NCBI RefSeq assembly: GCF_042610425.1
Contig: NZ_JBGJZM010000001.1
Coordinates: 992,001 to 1,056,000 of the forward strand
Direction: 5' to 3'
From: Ectobacillus sp042610425
Lineage (GTDB): Bacteria; Bacillota; Bacilli; Bacillales; Bacillaceae_G
DNA: 64,000 nucleotides
Shown: in pieces, positions 1 to 9,416 of the stretch
Layout of the letters: each line of letters starts with the position of its first letter
Position numbering within the stretch: position 1 is the first letter of the stretch
Translations under genes and position numbers: made by a program
Notes under the pieces: model-generated
Told to the model about the DNA's origin: nothing
The model's input: the letters and a program-made list of their open reading frames with translations, nothing else
Database searches by the model: none

Positions 1-92
1 GATATGTAATTCAAACTGGTGAAATTAAAATGGTAGGAAAAGGTTCCGAACTATTGAAGGATGAAATTGTAAAGGAAGCATACTTAGCTTAG
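1..92 (+). CDS. C-terminal end of an ABC transporter ATPase, probably LivF-like (partial)
   Basis: An open frame enters from the left edge (codons in phase from base 3) and stops with TAG at 90-92. The 29 visible residues read YVIQTGEIKMVGKGSELLKD and then EIVKEAYLA. The pattern 'G.I...G...LL.D..V..AYL(G/A)' is the usual C-terminus of LivF-type branched-chain amino acid ABC ATPases. The catalytic part lies outside the window, so substrate is an inference from this tail only. A strong terminator follows directly. Confidence 0.6.
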   Translation, partial: YVIQTGEIKMVGKGSELLKDEIVKEAYLA

Positions 93-102
93 TAAACAAT
101 AG

Positions 103-131
103 GGAAGGTGCAAAAGATTGCACCTTCCTTA
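103..131 (+). terminator. Intrinsic terminator after the ABC ATPase gene
   Basis: Perfect 11-bp stem (103-113 with 118-128), four-base loop AAGA, then TTATTT. It lies between the upstream + strand gene and the - strand msrA gene and may serve both. Confidence 0.85.
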
Positions 132-154
132 TTTGTGATTGTTCCTGTGAACAG

Positions 155-688
155 TTAGTTCTTCCAATTTTTTTCAATAAATGTAGCGCGTCCGGATTCT
201 ATACGTTCTTGTTTGTATTTTTCGGGATTTTTCTTGTAAAAATGTTGATGATATTCTTCTGCTTCAAAAAACGTGTCGGCAGGAAGAATGCTTGTGACAA
301 CAGGCTTTTGAAAGCGACCGCTACGTTCTACTGCCTGCTTCGATTCTTCCGCTAGTTCCTTTTGTTTATTAGAATAGTAGAAAATTGCAGTTCGATACTG
401 CGTTCCACGATCAAAAAATTGTCCACCATCATCGGTTGGATCAATTTGTGGCCAATAAAGTTCTAGCAGTTTTTCATAAGGAAATATAGTAGGATCGAAC
501 TGTATTTGCACAACTTCGTAATGTCCTGTCGTCCCACTTTTCACTTGCTCATAGGTAGGATGGTCAACACTTCCACCAGAATAACCAGAAACTACTCTTA
601 CAATACCTGGTAATTCATCAAATGGTTTGACCATGCACCAGAAGCATCCTCCGGCAAACATAGCAAATTCAATTCGAGATTCTTCCAT
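155..688 (-). CDS. msrA: Peptide methionine sulfoxide reductase MsrA
   Basis: Reduces the S-epimer of methionine sulfoxide in proteins using thioredoxin, a cytosolic repair enzyme. The 177-residue protein has the family size, and the catalytic motif GGCFWC lies at residues 13-18 (nucleophile Cys15). DDGGQFFDRGTQYR and HQHFYKK further on are family signatures. No msrB gene is fused or adjacent, so this is a stand-alone MsrA. The gene is monocistronic, facing away from the HD-domain gene at 1004. Only the function in vivo is unverified; family assignment is secure. Confidence 0.95.
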   Translation of the reverse strand: MEESRIEFAMFAGGCFWCMVKPFDELPGIVRVVSGYSGGSVDHPTYEQVKSGTTGHYEVVQIQFDPTIFPYEKLLELYWPQIDPTDDGGQFFDRGTQYRTAIFYYSNKQKELAEESKQAVERSGRFQKPVVTSILPADTFFEAEEYHQHFYKKNPEKYKQERIESGRATFIEKNWKN

Positions 689-1003
689 TATCTATTCATC
701 CTTTCATTATGTAGGTACTATTGTATTTATAGTAAGTTTCACTGAGAAACACAATCGGTACTCAGTAAATTTATGCCTCTTCACCGCGTGAATAGCAATT
801 ATTATAACTGAAGTATGTTTTCATGTAAAACAATGTACAAGTAGACTCCTATAATAGATATAGAAAAATATTACATTTGAAATAAGAAAACTAAAATACA
901 TAAATCTTTATATAAGCTAAACACAAAAATCCATTGACAAGGATTATAATGGAATTAATGGCATTTTCATCAAAATTTCATATTGAAGAAAAGAGGGATG
1001 GGA
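689..1003. other. Intergenic region between msrA and the HD-domain gene
   Basis: About 315 bases, very AT-rich, containing the divergent 5' regions of msrA and the HD-domain gene. A TTGACA at about 944 is only 5-6 bases from a TATAAT-like string, too close to act as one promoter. I see no RNA gene or convincing regulatory structure. Confidence 0.5.
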
Positions 1004-1648
1004 TTGAGTTGGATTACAACATTAAAAAACGAAATGGATATTACGGGGAATTTAGAAAAAGACGTGGAGTCCTTTTACAAACATTTTAATGCCCTACCCC
1101 TGTTTTTGCATTCTGTCGATGTCGCAGAGGAATGTAGAAACCTAGCGAATCTTTTCCATACTAATGAAAAAAACGCACATATTACAGGTTATTTACATGA
1201 TATAAGCTCTGTCATTCCTAAGGAAAATATTATGGAAGCTGTTCTTGATTTGAATATAGCTGTATTACCCGAAGAAACCCAATTTCCATATCTACTATAT
1301 CAGAAATTATCGGCGGCACTTGCTCAAGAACTGTTTCAAATAGATAATAAGGAAGTATTAAGTGCTTTAGAGTGTCACACAACATTAAAGAAAAAATGTA
1401 AAAAACAAGACCTCATTTTATTCGTAGCAGATAAAATAAAATGGGGTAAAATTGGAAATCCACCATATATTGCAGCAATTCATATGGAATGGCAAAAATC
1501 ATTAGAGCATGCCGCATATTGTTACATTACATATGTATGGGAAAGAAGAAATCAATACCAGGTCATTCATCCTTGGCTAATAGAAGCATATTATGATTTA
1601 AAGGAAAAGTTAGAAATCTCTTTCTCTAGTGAAAATGATACGAAATGA
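1004..1648 (+). CDS. HD-domain phosphohydrolase, YqeK-like
   Basis: Resembles the YqeK family of HD hydrolases that cleave diadenosine tetraphosphate symmetrically; activity here is inferred. The HD signature is H36 of LHSVDVAEE, H65-D66 of YLHDIS, then ECHTTLKKK and LILFVADKIKW, the order seen in YqeK. At 214 residues it is slightly longer than typical YqeK. The TTG at 1004 is preferred because AGAGGG lies six bases upstream; the longer frame from TTG 983 has no ribosome binding site. It is not in the nadD-yqeK context, so it is a paralogue or relative rather than yqeK itself. Confidence 0.75.
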   Translation: MSWITTLKNEMDITGNLEKDVESFYKHFNALPLFLHSVDVAEECRNLANLFHTNEKNAHITGYLHDISSVIPKENIMEAVLDLNIAVLPEETQFPYLLYQKLSAALAQELFQIDNKEVLSALECHTTLKKKCKKQDLILFVADKIKWGKIGNPPYIAAIHMEWQKSLEHAAYCYITYVWERRNQYQVIHPWLIEAYYDLKEKLEISFSSENDTK

Positions 1649-1906
1649 AAATGTTTTGTATACGACTCGTTATAAATTTTTAACTACATGTATATGAGTG
1701 TAGGTGAACTTAATAATATAAGTATTGTGAATACGAAAGAATTTGGTATATGATAAATATAGTATATGATAGAGTTGGATTTGATTGCTATGACTTTGAT
1801 AACGATAGGGTGTTTAATATTATTTTAGTATGTATTGTCTAATCTTTTTTTTAGAATGTATGTGATTTTGTTTTTTAGTAATATAAAGTATATTCGGGTG
1901 ATTGCA

Positions 1907-2134
1907 ATGGAAAAAGAAGAGATGTTACTCATCAAAATAGGGAATACGATAAAATTGGAAAGAATGAAAAATGGACTTTCACAGGCAGACCTTGCTCAAC
2001 AATCTAATCTTCATAAGAATTTTATTGGTATGGTAGAGCGAGGGCAACGCGGACCTACGATTTCTTCTTTACAAAAAATTTGTTTAGCATTGGGTATTAG
2101 CTTAACCGAATTTTTTCAATCTTTAAATTTATAA
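1907..2134 (+). CDS. Small XRE-family DNA-binding regulator
   Basis: A 75-residue protein made almost only of a helix-turn-helix of the Cro/CI (XRE) type: IKLERMKNGLSQADLAQQSN followed by LHKNFIGMVERGQRGP and a third helix region ending in LGISLTEFF. No extra sensor or effector domain is present. The ATG at 1907 is chosen because the 24 residues upstream in the same frame are low-complexity hydrophobic and unlike the family. It stands alone between the HD gene and the ABC-F gene, with an intrinsic terminator behind it; target unknown. Confidence 0.85.
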   Translation: MEKEEMLLIKIGNTIKLERMKNGLSQADLAQQSNLHKNFIGMVERGQRGPTISSLQKICLALGISLTEFFQSLNL

Positions 2135-2194
2135 TTGCATAAGAAAATGGCCAAAGGTGTTGACTCATGGGGTATTCTTACTACTTTCATTAGT

Positions 2195-2231
2195 AAAAAG
2201 ACATTTGTACAAAGCGTATAAATGTCTTTTT
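2195..2231 (+). terminator. Intrinsic terminator after the XRE gene
   Basis: Stem AAAAGACATTT (2196-2206) pairs with AAATGTCTTTT (2220-2230) and is followed by T residues. Confidence 0.75.
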
Positions 2232-2312
2232 GTATTTCTTATGTAGTTTACGCTCAATTGCTACGTATAGTACAATAATACTGTAACTCAAAATGTCTGG
2301 AGGAAATTAACA

Positions 2313-3932
2313 TTGATCCAAGTTAGCAATGTAAGTTTACGATACGGAGACCGAAAATTATTTGAAGATGTAAATATAAAGTTTACACCAGGAAATTGTT
2401 ATGGTCTGATTGGCGCAAATGGAGCTGGAAAATCTACGTTTATTAAAGTATTATCTGGTGAAATTGAGCCTAATACTGGAGATGTATTTATTACCCCTGG
2501 AGAGCGTCTTGCTGTTTTAAAACAAAATCACTTTGAATTTGATGATTATGCAGTAATTGACACAGTTATAATGGGCCATTCTCGTTTATATGAGGTTATG
2601 CAAGAAAAAAATGCAATCTATATGAAGGAAAACTTTACGGATGAAGACGGTATGCGTGCGGCAGAATTGGAAGCGGAATTTGCAGAAATGAACGGTTGGG
2701 AATCTGAAGCAGACGCCGCTATATTACTTAAAGGTGTTGGAATAGACGAAGAACTACATCAAAAGAAGATGGCTGAGCTAACAGGTGCTGAAAAGGTGAA
2801 AGTATTATTAGCGCAAGCATTATTTGGTAAGCCTGACATTCTACTTTTAGATGAACCTACCAACTATTTGGACATAAAAGCGGTACGTTGGCTTGAAAAT
2901 TTTCTTCTTAATTTTGAAAACACTGTAATTGTTGTTTCGCATGATCGGTACTTTCTGAATAAAGTTTGTACACATATGGCTGATTTAGATTATGGACGTT
3001 TGCAAATATATGTAGGGAATTATGACTTTTGGTATGAATCAAGTCAACTAGCATTAAAAATGTCTCAGGATACGAATAAGAAAAAAGAAGAGAAAATAAA
3101 GGAACTTCAAGGTTTCATCGCTAGATTTAGTTCCAATGCATCGAAAGCAAAACAAGCGACGTCGCGTAAAAAATTATTAGACAAAATAACACTTGATGAT
3201 ATACGACCATCCTCTCGTCGTTATCCGTTTGTTGGCTTTACTCAAAATCGTGAAGTTGGTAATGATTTGCTTCAGGTTGAAGGACTATCCAAGACGATTG
3301 ATGGCGAATTGGTTCTTAATAATGTGAGTTTTACTGTAAATAAGGGAGACAAAATTGCCTTTGTAGGACGTAATGAACTTGCAAATACAACTCTATTTAA
3401 GATATTATCAGGTGAATTAGAGCCAGATAGTGGCACTTATAAATGGGGTGTAACTACGACGCAAGCCTATTTTCCAAAAGACAACGCTTCTTTCTTTGAA
3501 AATAATGAATTGACGCTAGTAGAATGGTTACGTCAATTCTCTCCTGAAGATGAATCAGAAAGCTTCTTACGTGGATTTTTAGGTAGAATGCTCTTTTCTG
3601 GTGAAGAAGTAATGAAAAAAGCAAAGGTCCTTTCTGGAGGAGAGAAGGTCCGCTGCATGCTTTCCAAAATGATGCTAAGCGGTGCGAATGTATTATCTCT
3701 AGATGAGCCTACGAACCATTTGGATTTGGAGTCAATTACAGCATTAAATAATGGTTTAATTGCGTTCAAAGGAACGATTTTATTTACGTCTCATGACCAT
3801 CAATTTGTACAAACTATAGCAAATCGTATTATTGAGATAGGATCCAATGGTATGATGGATAAACAAACTACGTATGATGAATATCTTGAAGATGCGGATA
3901 TTCAAAAAAGAGTGGAACAATTGTATGTCTAA
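2313..3932 (+). CDS. ykpA: ABC-F family ATPase, YkpA/YbiT type
   Basis: Cytosolic ABC-F protein without membrane domains; the family acts on ribosomes. Two ABC modules joined by a charged linker (about residues 250-300). Module 1 has Walker A GANGAGKST near residue 35 and Walker B ILLLDEPTN; module 2 has signature LSGGEKVR and Walker B SLDEPTNHLDLES. The second Walker A reads GRNELANTT, with no lysine, so the second site looks degenerate. Start is TTG 2313, set by TGGAGG nine bases before it. 539 residues, the length expected of YkpA. It is monocistronic with its own terminator. Confidence 0.92.
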   Translation: MIQVSNVSLRYGDRKLFEDVNIKFTPGNCYGLIGANGAGKSTFIKVLSGEIEPNTGDVFITPGERLAVLKQNHFEFDDYAVIDTVIMGHSRLYEVMQEKNAIYMKENFTDEDGMRAAELEAEFAEMNGWESEADAAILLKGVGIDEELHQKKMAELTGAEKVKVLLAQALFGKPDILLLDEPTNYLDIKAVRWLENFLLNFENTVIVVSHDRYFLNKVCTHMADLDYGRLQIYVGNYDFWYESSQLALKMSQDTNKKKEEKIKELQGFIARFSSNASKAKQATSRKKLLDKITLDDIRPSSRRYPFVGFTQNREVGNDLLQVEGLSKTIDGELVLNNVSFTVNKGDKIAFVGRNELANTTLFKILSGELEPDSGTYKWGVTTTQAYFPKDNASFFENNELTLVEWLRQFSPEDESESFLRGFLGRMLFSGEEVMKKAKVLSGGEKVRCMLSKMMLSGANVLSLDEPTNHLDLESITALNNGLIAFKGTILFTSHDHQFVQTIANRIIEIGSNGMMDKQTTYDEYLEDADIQKRVEQLYV

Positions 3933-4009
3933 ATATAGCTCAATAGGGTTGTAAAACGATTTCAAGTAATATTCATAATTGTATAATTTTCAACATATTT
4001 TTGAATTTC

Positions 4010-4038
4010 GAAAGCAGGCCTATTAACGGTCTGCTTTC
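4010..4038 (+). terminator. Intrinsic terminator after the ABC-F gene
   Basis: GAAAGCAGGCC pairs with GGTCTGCTTTC (one G-U) around a 7-base loop, followed by a short T-rich tail. Confidence 0.8.
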
Positions 4039-4341
4039 CTTATTAATATAGAGAAAAAATTATGAATCCGATTCATAACATGAGGAACGAAGGGGAATAG
4101 TATACATTGTAAATGTTGATAGCATCTGGAGGTGTAAGACATATAATTCGACCATATCTTCTATAATTAAAGCGGGGAAATGATTCGGAATTATTCGAAA
4201 AATATTATATTCCGTTTTTTGTATTATAAGTATATATTATACAATATATGAAGTGTTTGTATATATGCTTACCTTTTTGTGGATAAAATGTGATGATTGA
4301 TATGTAAAATCGACAAAAATGTATTTTTTTTATAATAGTAC

Positions 4342-4369
4342 TTTACAAATCTCTAGAATTTAGTAGAAT
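4342..4369 (+). promoter_or_regulatory. Possible sigma-A promoter for the OppA-like gene
   Basis: TTTACA at 4342-4347 and TAGAAT at 4364-4369, spacing 16. It sits in a 430-base AT-rich gap (4040-4474) in which I see no coding or structured RNA. The long leader before the gene leaves room for other promoters. Confidence 0.4.
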
Positions 4370-4474
4370 GTGTAGTAATAGAAATTTTCAGATAATTTTA
4401 CTAGTAGAATTATTGTGAGATGTAAGAAAACTTCTATTTGACAAAAGATACATATAATCAAGGAGGGTACCCGA

Positions 4475-6136
4475 ATGAATAAGAAAAAGATCACAGCTGT
4501 AGTTGCGCCTGTGCTTGTTGCCAGCTTGGCATTAAGTGCTTGCGGTACAAAAGATAACAACACAGCAAACAGTGGCACAGGAAAGTTAGCAGCAAAGCAA
4601 GTATTAAATTTAACGGATAGTGCAGAAATTCCTTCTATGGATTCTACGCTGGCAAAGGATCAAGTTTCCTTTATCGTTATGAATAACGTTATGGAAGGTC
4701 TTTACCGTTTGGATAAGGATCAAAAACCAACTCCAGGGGTAGCAGAATCGTATACAAAGAGTGATGACGGCAAAACGTATACATTCAAACTTCGCAAAGA
4801 TGCGAAATGGTCGAATGGAGATCCTGTCACTGCAAAAGACTTTGTTTATTCTTGGAAGCGTGCGGTTGATCCTGCGACAAAGGCAGAATATTCTTATATC
4901 ATGTTTGATATAAAGAATGCACAAGCAATTAATCAAGGTAAAGCATCACTTGACACGTTAGGTGTAAAGGCAATTGACGACAATACATTGGAAGTACAAT
5001 TGGAAAATGCAGTTCCTTATTTCCTTGAATTAACTTCGTTTGGAACGTTCTATCCTCTTAACGAAAAATTCGTGAAGGCGCAAGGAGATAAATTTGGTTT
5101 AGAAGCAAGTACTACATTATATAATGGACCATTTGTTCTATCTGATTGGAAACATGAACAATCTTGGTCATATAAGAAAAATGATCAATACTGGGATAAC
5201 AAAACAGTAAAATTAACAGATATTAACGTAAATGTTGTAAAAGATGTTGCGACTGGTGTTAACTTGTATGAATCAAACCAAGTAGATCGCGTTAGACTAT
5301 CTTCAGAATTCGTTGATAAATACAAAGGACAAAAAGACCAATTTGTTACAGAACAACTTGCATCAACTTATTTCCTACGTTTGAATGAAAAACGTAATGG
5401 AAAAGATACACAATTAGCAAACAAAAACTTGCGTAAAGCAATCTCAATGGCATTTGATAAAAAAGGACTAGCTAACGTAATCTTAAATGATGGTTCTGTA
5501 TCTGCTGATTACCTAGTTCCTAAAGATTTAGTTAAAGATTCTAGCGGTAAGGATTTCCGTGATAATAAAGGAAATCTATTATCAACGGATACAGCAAAAG
5601 CAAAAGAATACTTTGATGCTGCTAAGAAAGATCTTGGCACAGACAAAATCACTTTAGAATTCTTAAACTATGATACAGAAACTGCTAAGAAAACTGGTGA
5701 ATATATTAAAGATCAATTGGAAAAGAATTTACCAGGTTTAACAGTTAACATCAAACAACAACCATTCAAACAAAAATTAGAACTTGAATCAAAACAAGAT
5801 TATGAATTTTCATTAGCTGGTTGGGGTGCTGATTACCCAGATCCAATGACGTTCCTAGATATGTTTGATAGTAAGAATGCAATGAATGAAATGAGCTATT
5901 CTAATCCTGCATACGATAAAATTATCAATGATGCTAAAACTACATTGCTTGCAAATCCAAAAGATCGCCTAGATCAATTGGCTAATGCTGAAAAATTATT
6001 GTTAGACGATGCAGCTATTGCACCAATTTATCAACGTGGTGATTCCTATGCACAACGTCCGTATGTAAAAGGTATCGTAAAACATAACTTTGGCGGCGAC
6101 TACTCATACAAATGGGCTTATGTAGAAGAACACTAA
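4475..6136 (+). CDS. Oligopeptide ABC transporter substrate-binding lipoprotein (OppA-like)
   Basis: Extracytoplasmic peptide-binding lipoprotein of SBP family 5. Signal peptide with lipobox LALSAC, lipidated Cys23. The body has family hallmarks such as YTFKLRKDAKWSNGDPVTA and KDFVYSWKRAVDP, and the C-terminal AGWGADYPDP stretch. At 553 residues it has OppA length. AAGGAGGG precedes the ATG. No oppBCDF permease or ATPase genes are adjacent, so it is an orphan binding protein that probably feeds a transporter encoded elsewhere, or serves in peptide sensing; the ligand is unknown. Confidence 0.93.
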   Translation: MNKKKITAVVAPVLVASLALSACGTKDNNTANSGTGKLAAKQVLNLTDSAEIPSMDSTLAKDQVSFIVMNNVMEGLYRLDKDQKPTPGVAESYTKSDDGKTYTFKLRKDAKWSNGDPVTAKDFVYSWKRAVDPATKAEYSYIMFDIKNAQAINQGKASLDTLGVKAIDDNTLEVQLENAVPYFLELTSFGTFYPLNEKFVKAQGDKFGLEASTTLYNGPFVLSDWKHEQSWSYKKNDQYWDNKTVKLTDINVNVVKDVATGVNLYESNQVDRVRLSSEFVDKYKGQKDQFVTEQLASTYFLRLNEKRNGKDTQLANKNLRKAISMAFDKKGLANVILNDGSVSADYLVPKDLVKDSSGKDFRDNKGNLLSTDTAKAKEYFDAAKKDLGTDKITLEFLNYDTETAKKTGEYIKDQLEKNLPGLTVNIKQQPFKQKLELESKQDYEFSLAGWGADYPDPMTFLDMFDSKNAMNEMSYSNPAYDKIINDAKTTLLANPKDRLDQLANAEKLLLDDAAIAPIYQRGDSYAQRPYVKGIVKHNFGGDYSYKWAYVEEH

Positions 6137-6153
6137 AATTCACATGGTTGTGA

Positions 6154-6181
6154 AAAACAGGGGGTGTATACTCCCTGTTTT
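6154..6181 (+). terminator. Intrinsic terminator after the OppA-like gene
   Basis: AAAACAGGG pairs with CCCTGTTTT, ending in seven T residues. Confidence 0.85.
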
Positions 6182-6235
6182 TTTGTGCACATTTTTCTTT
6201 TCGCTACATACAAATGGTAGGAGTTTAGAATAAGG

Positions 6236-6961
6236 GTGATTCATGTGGAAAATCTGTATTTAGATTTATTGGCACAACTTGGTGTAAGTAGTGCACATCC
6301 GGGAGGCTTTTCTCTAACCACCCACTTACTTAGCTATCTCCCTCTCTCCTCACAATGCTCCGTATTAGATGCTGGTTGTGGCACAGGAAGGACGGCTATA
6401 AACATTGCAAATAAATATGGGTGCCATACTGTGGCAATTGATTTAAATCCAACTATGATAGCTAAAGCGAAACAAAATATCTTAAGAGAATGTGCAACGA
6501 TTTCTCTCCTACAAGGCACGGTGGAAGCACTTCCATTTAACAGCGGAACATTCGATGTTGTTTTGTCAGAGTCAGTAATTGCATTTACAAACGTACAACA
6601 AACAATTGCAGAACTTAGGCGTGTCTTACGGCCAGGGGGATATCTAGCTTGTATTGAGATGTGTGTGGAACGACAACTCCGTCAGGAAGAGCAGGATGAA
6701 CTTCGTAGTGTTTATGGTACAAAGGAATTTCTAACCTCGATGCAGTGGTACTATTATTTGCAGCAATCCGGCTTTTCTGATATAAGAATGGTTGAGGGGA
6801 GTACAATTGCTACTATGTTGCACTCGGCACAGGAAGTACCAAGTTGGGACGTTTCCCCGAGCATTCCCCCTTCCTATATGGACTTATTGGAAAAACATGA
6901 AAAAATCATAGCAAAATATCAACACGTACTTGGTCATCGTTCGTTCCTATGTAAAAAATAA
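6236..6961 (+). CDS. Class I SAM-dependent methyltransferase
   Basis: Cytosolic methyltransferase of the Methyltransf_11 type. Motif I VLDAGCGTGRTAI near residues 40-52 binds SAM; acidic VAIDLNPTMI follows, then LPFNSGTFDVVLSESVIAFT (motif IV region) and LRRVLRPGGYLACIE. 241 residues. The substrate cannot be told from sequence; small-molecule methyltransferases of this kind are broad. Start GTG 6236 follows TAGGAG at 13 bases; GTG 6245 is an alternative. Monocistronic, convergent with the small - strand gene at 7030. Confidence 0.85.
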   Translation: MIHVENLYLDLLAQLGVSSAHPGGFSLTTHLLSYLPLSSQCSVLDAGCGTGRTAINIANKYGCHTVAIDLNPTMIAKAKQNILRECATISLLQGTVEALPFNSGTFDVVLSESVIAFTNVQQTIAELRRVLRPGGYLACIEMCVERQLRQEEQDELRSVYGTKEFLTSMQWYYYLQQSGFSDIRMVEGSTIATMLHSAQEVPSWDVSPSIPPSYMDLLEKHEKIIAKYQHVLGHRSFLCKK

Positions 6962-6968
6962 AGGAAGT

Positions 6969-7004
6969 CTCCCTCAGTAATGTTCATAATCTTACTGAAG
7001 GGAG
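6969..7004. terminator. Bidirectional terminator between convergent genes
   Basis: CTCCCTCAGTAA (6969-6980) pairs imperfectly with TTACTGAAGGGAG (6992-7004). It lies between the methyltransferase and the - strand gene. Confidence 0.65.
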
Positions 7005-7029
7005 TATTATTAATTGTAGTTATGATTGA

Positions 7030-7344
7030 TTAAAAAAAGAATAAGGCTGCAAGTGTAATGCCGACAATAAACCCAAAGGCAAGTTCTAAGCCGAATTCCC
7101 CATTGTAATCATAGCCATACCCATCGTATCGGGTATTGTCATAGCCATAATAATCTTCATCACTGTATCTTGGACCGTAGCCAAAACCACCATTGTATGG
7201 TCGCTTGCTAACGGGCTCAATCCAAACAGAATTATCTGTAATTTTTGTAATTCTTCCTACATGGTAGGAACCCTCTATATCGCGAATGTGTACAATTTTG
7301 CCATTGTATTGATGGCAAAGATGATAACAATCTTGCTTATTCAT
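7030..7344 (-). CDS. Small Tyr/Gly-rich protein with C-terminal membrane anchor
   Basis: I do not recognise a family. The 104-residue protein has an N-terminal globular part (about 1-50, including GRITKITDNSVWIEPV, SH3-like in feel), a middle rich in Tyr, Gly and Asp (NGGFGYGPRYSDEDYYGYDN, then more of the same) and one C-terminal hydrophobic segment ending in Phe residues. The ATG at 7344 is chosen because GAGAGGAGG lies eight bases before it; the upstream in-frame ATG has no such site. An exposed surface or spore role is possible but unproven. Confidence 0.75.
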   Translation of the reverse strand: MNKQDCYHLCHQYNGKIVHIRDIEGSYHVGRITKITDNSVWIEPVSKRPYNGGFGYGPRYSDEDYYGYDNTRYDGYGYDYNGEFGLELAFGFIVGITLAALFFF

Positions 7345-7472
7345 CTTTTTTCCTCCTCTCTTTTGAGCTACCATATAGTATATGGACTTGCTATAATAAT
7401 GTTTGTATATCTAACTATGTACGTATCTCCTTTTTTAAAAGGACCATTATTTCCAGTGAAAGGAGGATTTCA

Positions 7473-8237
7473 ATGTATTCGAAGAAGTCTTTTTTAGCAA
7501 TCATTCTTATTTGTTTTCTAAGTATATTAGTAAGCGGATGTGCATCTGGACAAGCACATATTACGGTTCATGAAAATGGAAGTGCTGATGCTGATTTAAC
7601 ATTTGGACTAGAGCAACAAGTCAAAGCATATATTGGAACTTACAATCCATTTACGACGCTAGAAGATGAATTACACAATAATGGGTTTGTAATCAAGCCA
7701 TTTGAAAGCCAAAGTGAGTTTGGTTTTCAGGCATCGAAGCATTTGGAGAGTATTGGACTTGAACCAAAACAATCTGGTGTTGCCCATGCTGCGTCTAAAG
7801 CAACACTTGAAAATAATGAATTTATTTCGTTTCATACAGAGCAAGTGGATAAGTATTTTTATTCGGTGTATTACGTTACGGGTAAGCTGAACATTTCAAG
7901 CTATTATAATAATTTATTACAAACAATAAACAAGCAATTTAAGGCTGCTCAGTCTGCCCCATCATTTGTAGCAAGTCAAATCAGACAAAACCTTGATTTG
8001 CGTGTGAAAGTATCTCTCCCTGTCAAAGCAATTACTTCAAATGCGAATGATGTATCTTTTGATGGGAAGGATTTGGAATGGCAAATTGATCCTACTAGTG
8101 AAAATACAGTGACAATGGCGATTACTGTACCTAATGTTCAGCATATTGTAACGGCAGCTAGTATTGTTCTCGTTTTCTTAATTGCCCTTATCCTATTTAT
8201 AAAACGAAGAACAGGGACGAAAAACCAAATTTCATGA
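7473..8237 (+). CDS. Lipoprotein with C-terminal transmembrane helix (DUF3153/LppM-like)
   Basis: Signal peptide with lipobox LVSGC (Cys23), then about 200 extracytoplasmic residues beginning with ITVHENGSADADLTFGL, a pattern of the DUF3153/LppM-like group, and a single C-terminal helix (about residues 225-246) followed by the basic end KRRTG. It would be anchored at both ends to the outer face of the membrane. Start ATG follows AAAGGAGG. Divergent from the small gene at 7344. Function unknown. Confidence 0.78.
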   Translation: MYSKKSFLAIILICFLSILVSGCASGQAHITVHENGSADADLTFGLEQQVKAYIGTYNPFTTLEDELHNNGFVIKPFESQSEFGFQASKHLESIGLEPKQSGVAHAASKATLENNEFISFHTEQVDKYFYSVYYVTGKLNISSYYNNLLQTINKQFKAAQSAPSFVASQIRQNLDLRVKVSLPVKAITSNANDVSFDGKDLEWQIDPTSENTVTMAITVPNVQHIVTAASIVLVFLIALILFIKRRTGTKNQIS

Positions 8238-8325
8238 TGCAAGAGATAATGTGTTTAAAGTGCGCTCTTTCGGTCACTTATGCTATGCTTATTTGTGCAT
8301 ACACAATTGAAATGAGGGGAAACAA

Positions 8326-9315
8326 ATGCTAAACCAAACGGCTATACCGCTTCGAACACTCGGAAAAACAGAATTGGAGATTTCCGCACTTGGTCTTGGA
8401 TGTTGGCAATTTAGTAAAGGGAGCGGTATGGTAGGTCGGTTTTGGCCAGTTTTATCGCAGGACGACATTCGTAACATTGTCAAGACTAGTTTGCAAGGTG
8501 GAATCAATTGGTTTGATACCGCTGAAGTATATGGAAAAGGGCAGTCAGAGGAAGCATTAGCAGAAGCTTTGGTAATGCTTGGTGAAGAAGCAAAGGATGC
8601 TCTAGTTGCAACGAAGTGGTGGCCACTATTTCGATCTGCTAGTAGTATTACTGCTACAATCGATAATCGAATACATGCTTTAAAAGGCCGCACAATAGAC
8701 TTGTATCAAATTCATCAACCCTATGCACTTTCAAATGTTCGCTCACAGTTAATTGCAATGGCTTCGCTCATAAAGGAAGGAAAAATCCGTTATGCAGGCG
8801 TAAGTAATTTTAATGAATCAAAAATGAGGGAAGCTCATACGGTTTTGCAGGAGTTCGGATACCCACTTGCCTCTAATCAGGTGAAGTATAGCTTACTTGA
8901 TCGTCGCATTGAGAAAAACGGTATTATGGATGCTGCTAAAGAGCTAGGCATTACGATTATTGCGTATTCTCCACTTGAACAAGGAATATTATCGGGCAAG
9001 TTTCATAAAAATCCAGAACTTGTGAAAAAAATTACAGGACCTCGGAAATATTTATCCTATTTCAAACCTACAGGTCTTGCAAAAACAAAGCCACTCATTG
9101 ATCTTCTAGATAAACTAGCTTTAGAATATAACGTAACAACCAGTCAAATTGCATTAAATTGGTTAATTCATTTTCACGGAGACACAGTGGTGGCGATTCC
9201 AGGAGCATCGAAGATTCGACATGCAGAGGAAAATATCGGGACGCTTGGATTCAAATTATCGGAACAGCATCTTAATGAGATAGATAGGATGTCAAAGCAG
9301 GTAACTGCCAATTAA
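8326..9315 (+). CDS. Aldo/keto reductase
   Basis: NADPH-dependent oxidoreductase with a TIM barrel, cytosolic. The catalytic tetrad is visible: Asp64 and Tyr69 in WFDTAEVYGKG, Lys97 in VATKWWP, His130 in LYQIHQP. The C-terminal AIPGASKIRHAEENIG is the cofactor phosphate-binding end of the family. 329 residues, normal length. ATGAGGGG precedes the ATG. Monocistronic; substrate not predictable. Confidence 0.92.
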   Translation: MLNQTAIPLRTLGKTELEISALGLGCWQFSKGSGMVGRFWPVLSQDDIRNIVKTSLQGGINWFDTAEVYGKGQSEEALAEALVMLGEEAKDALVATKWWPLFRSASSITATIDNRIHALKGRTIDLYQIHQPYALSNVRSQLIAMASLIKEGKIRYAGVSNFNESKMREAHTVLQEFGYPLASNQVKYSLLDRRIEKNGIMDAAKELGITIIAYSPLEQGILSGKFHKNPELVKKITGPRKYLSYFKPTGLAKTKPLIDLLDKLALEYNVTTSQIALNWLIHFHGDTVVAIPGASKIRHAEENIGTLGFKLSEQHLNEIDRMSKQVTAN

Positions 9316-9335
9316 AATCGGAATACGATTTAACG

Positions 9336-9359
9336 AAAGGCACCTACAAGGTGTTCTTT
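9336..9359 (+). terminator. Intrinsic terminator after the aldo/keto reductase gene
   Basis: GGCACCT / AGGTGTTC type hairpin with a three-base loop and a long T tract. Confidence 0.75.
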
Positions 9360-9416
9360 TTTTTATGCATATGATAAAATTCAGTAAAATCCGATAAAAT
9401 TAATGGGTAAAAACTA

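Noticed and set aside
944..962. TTGACA near TATAAT before the HD-domain gene
   Set aside because: The two boxes are only about 5-6 bases apart, far from the 16-18 needed.
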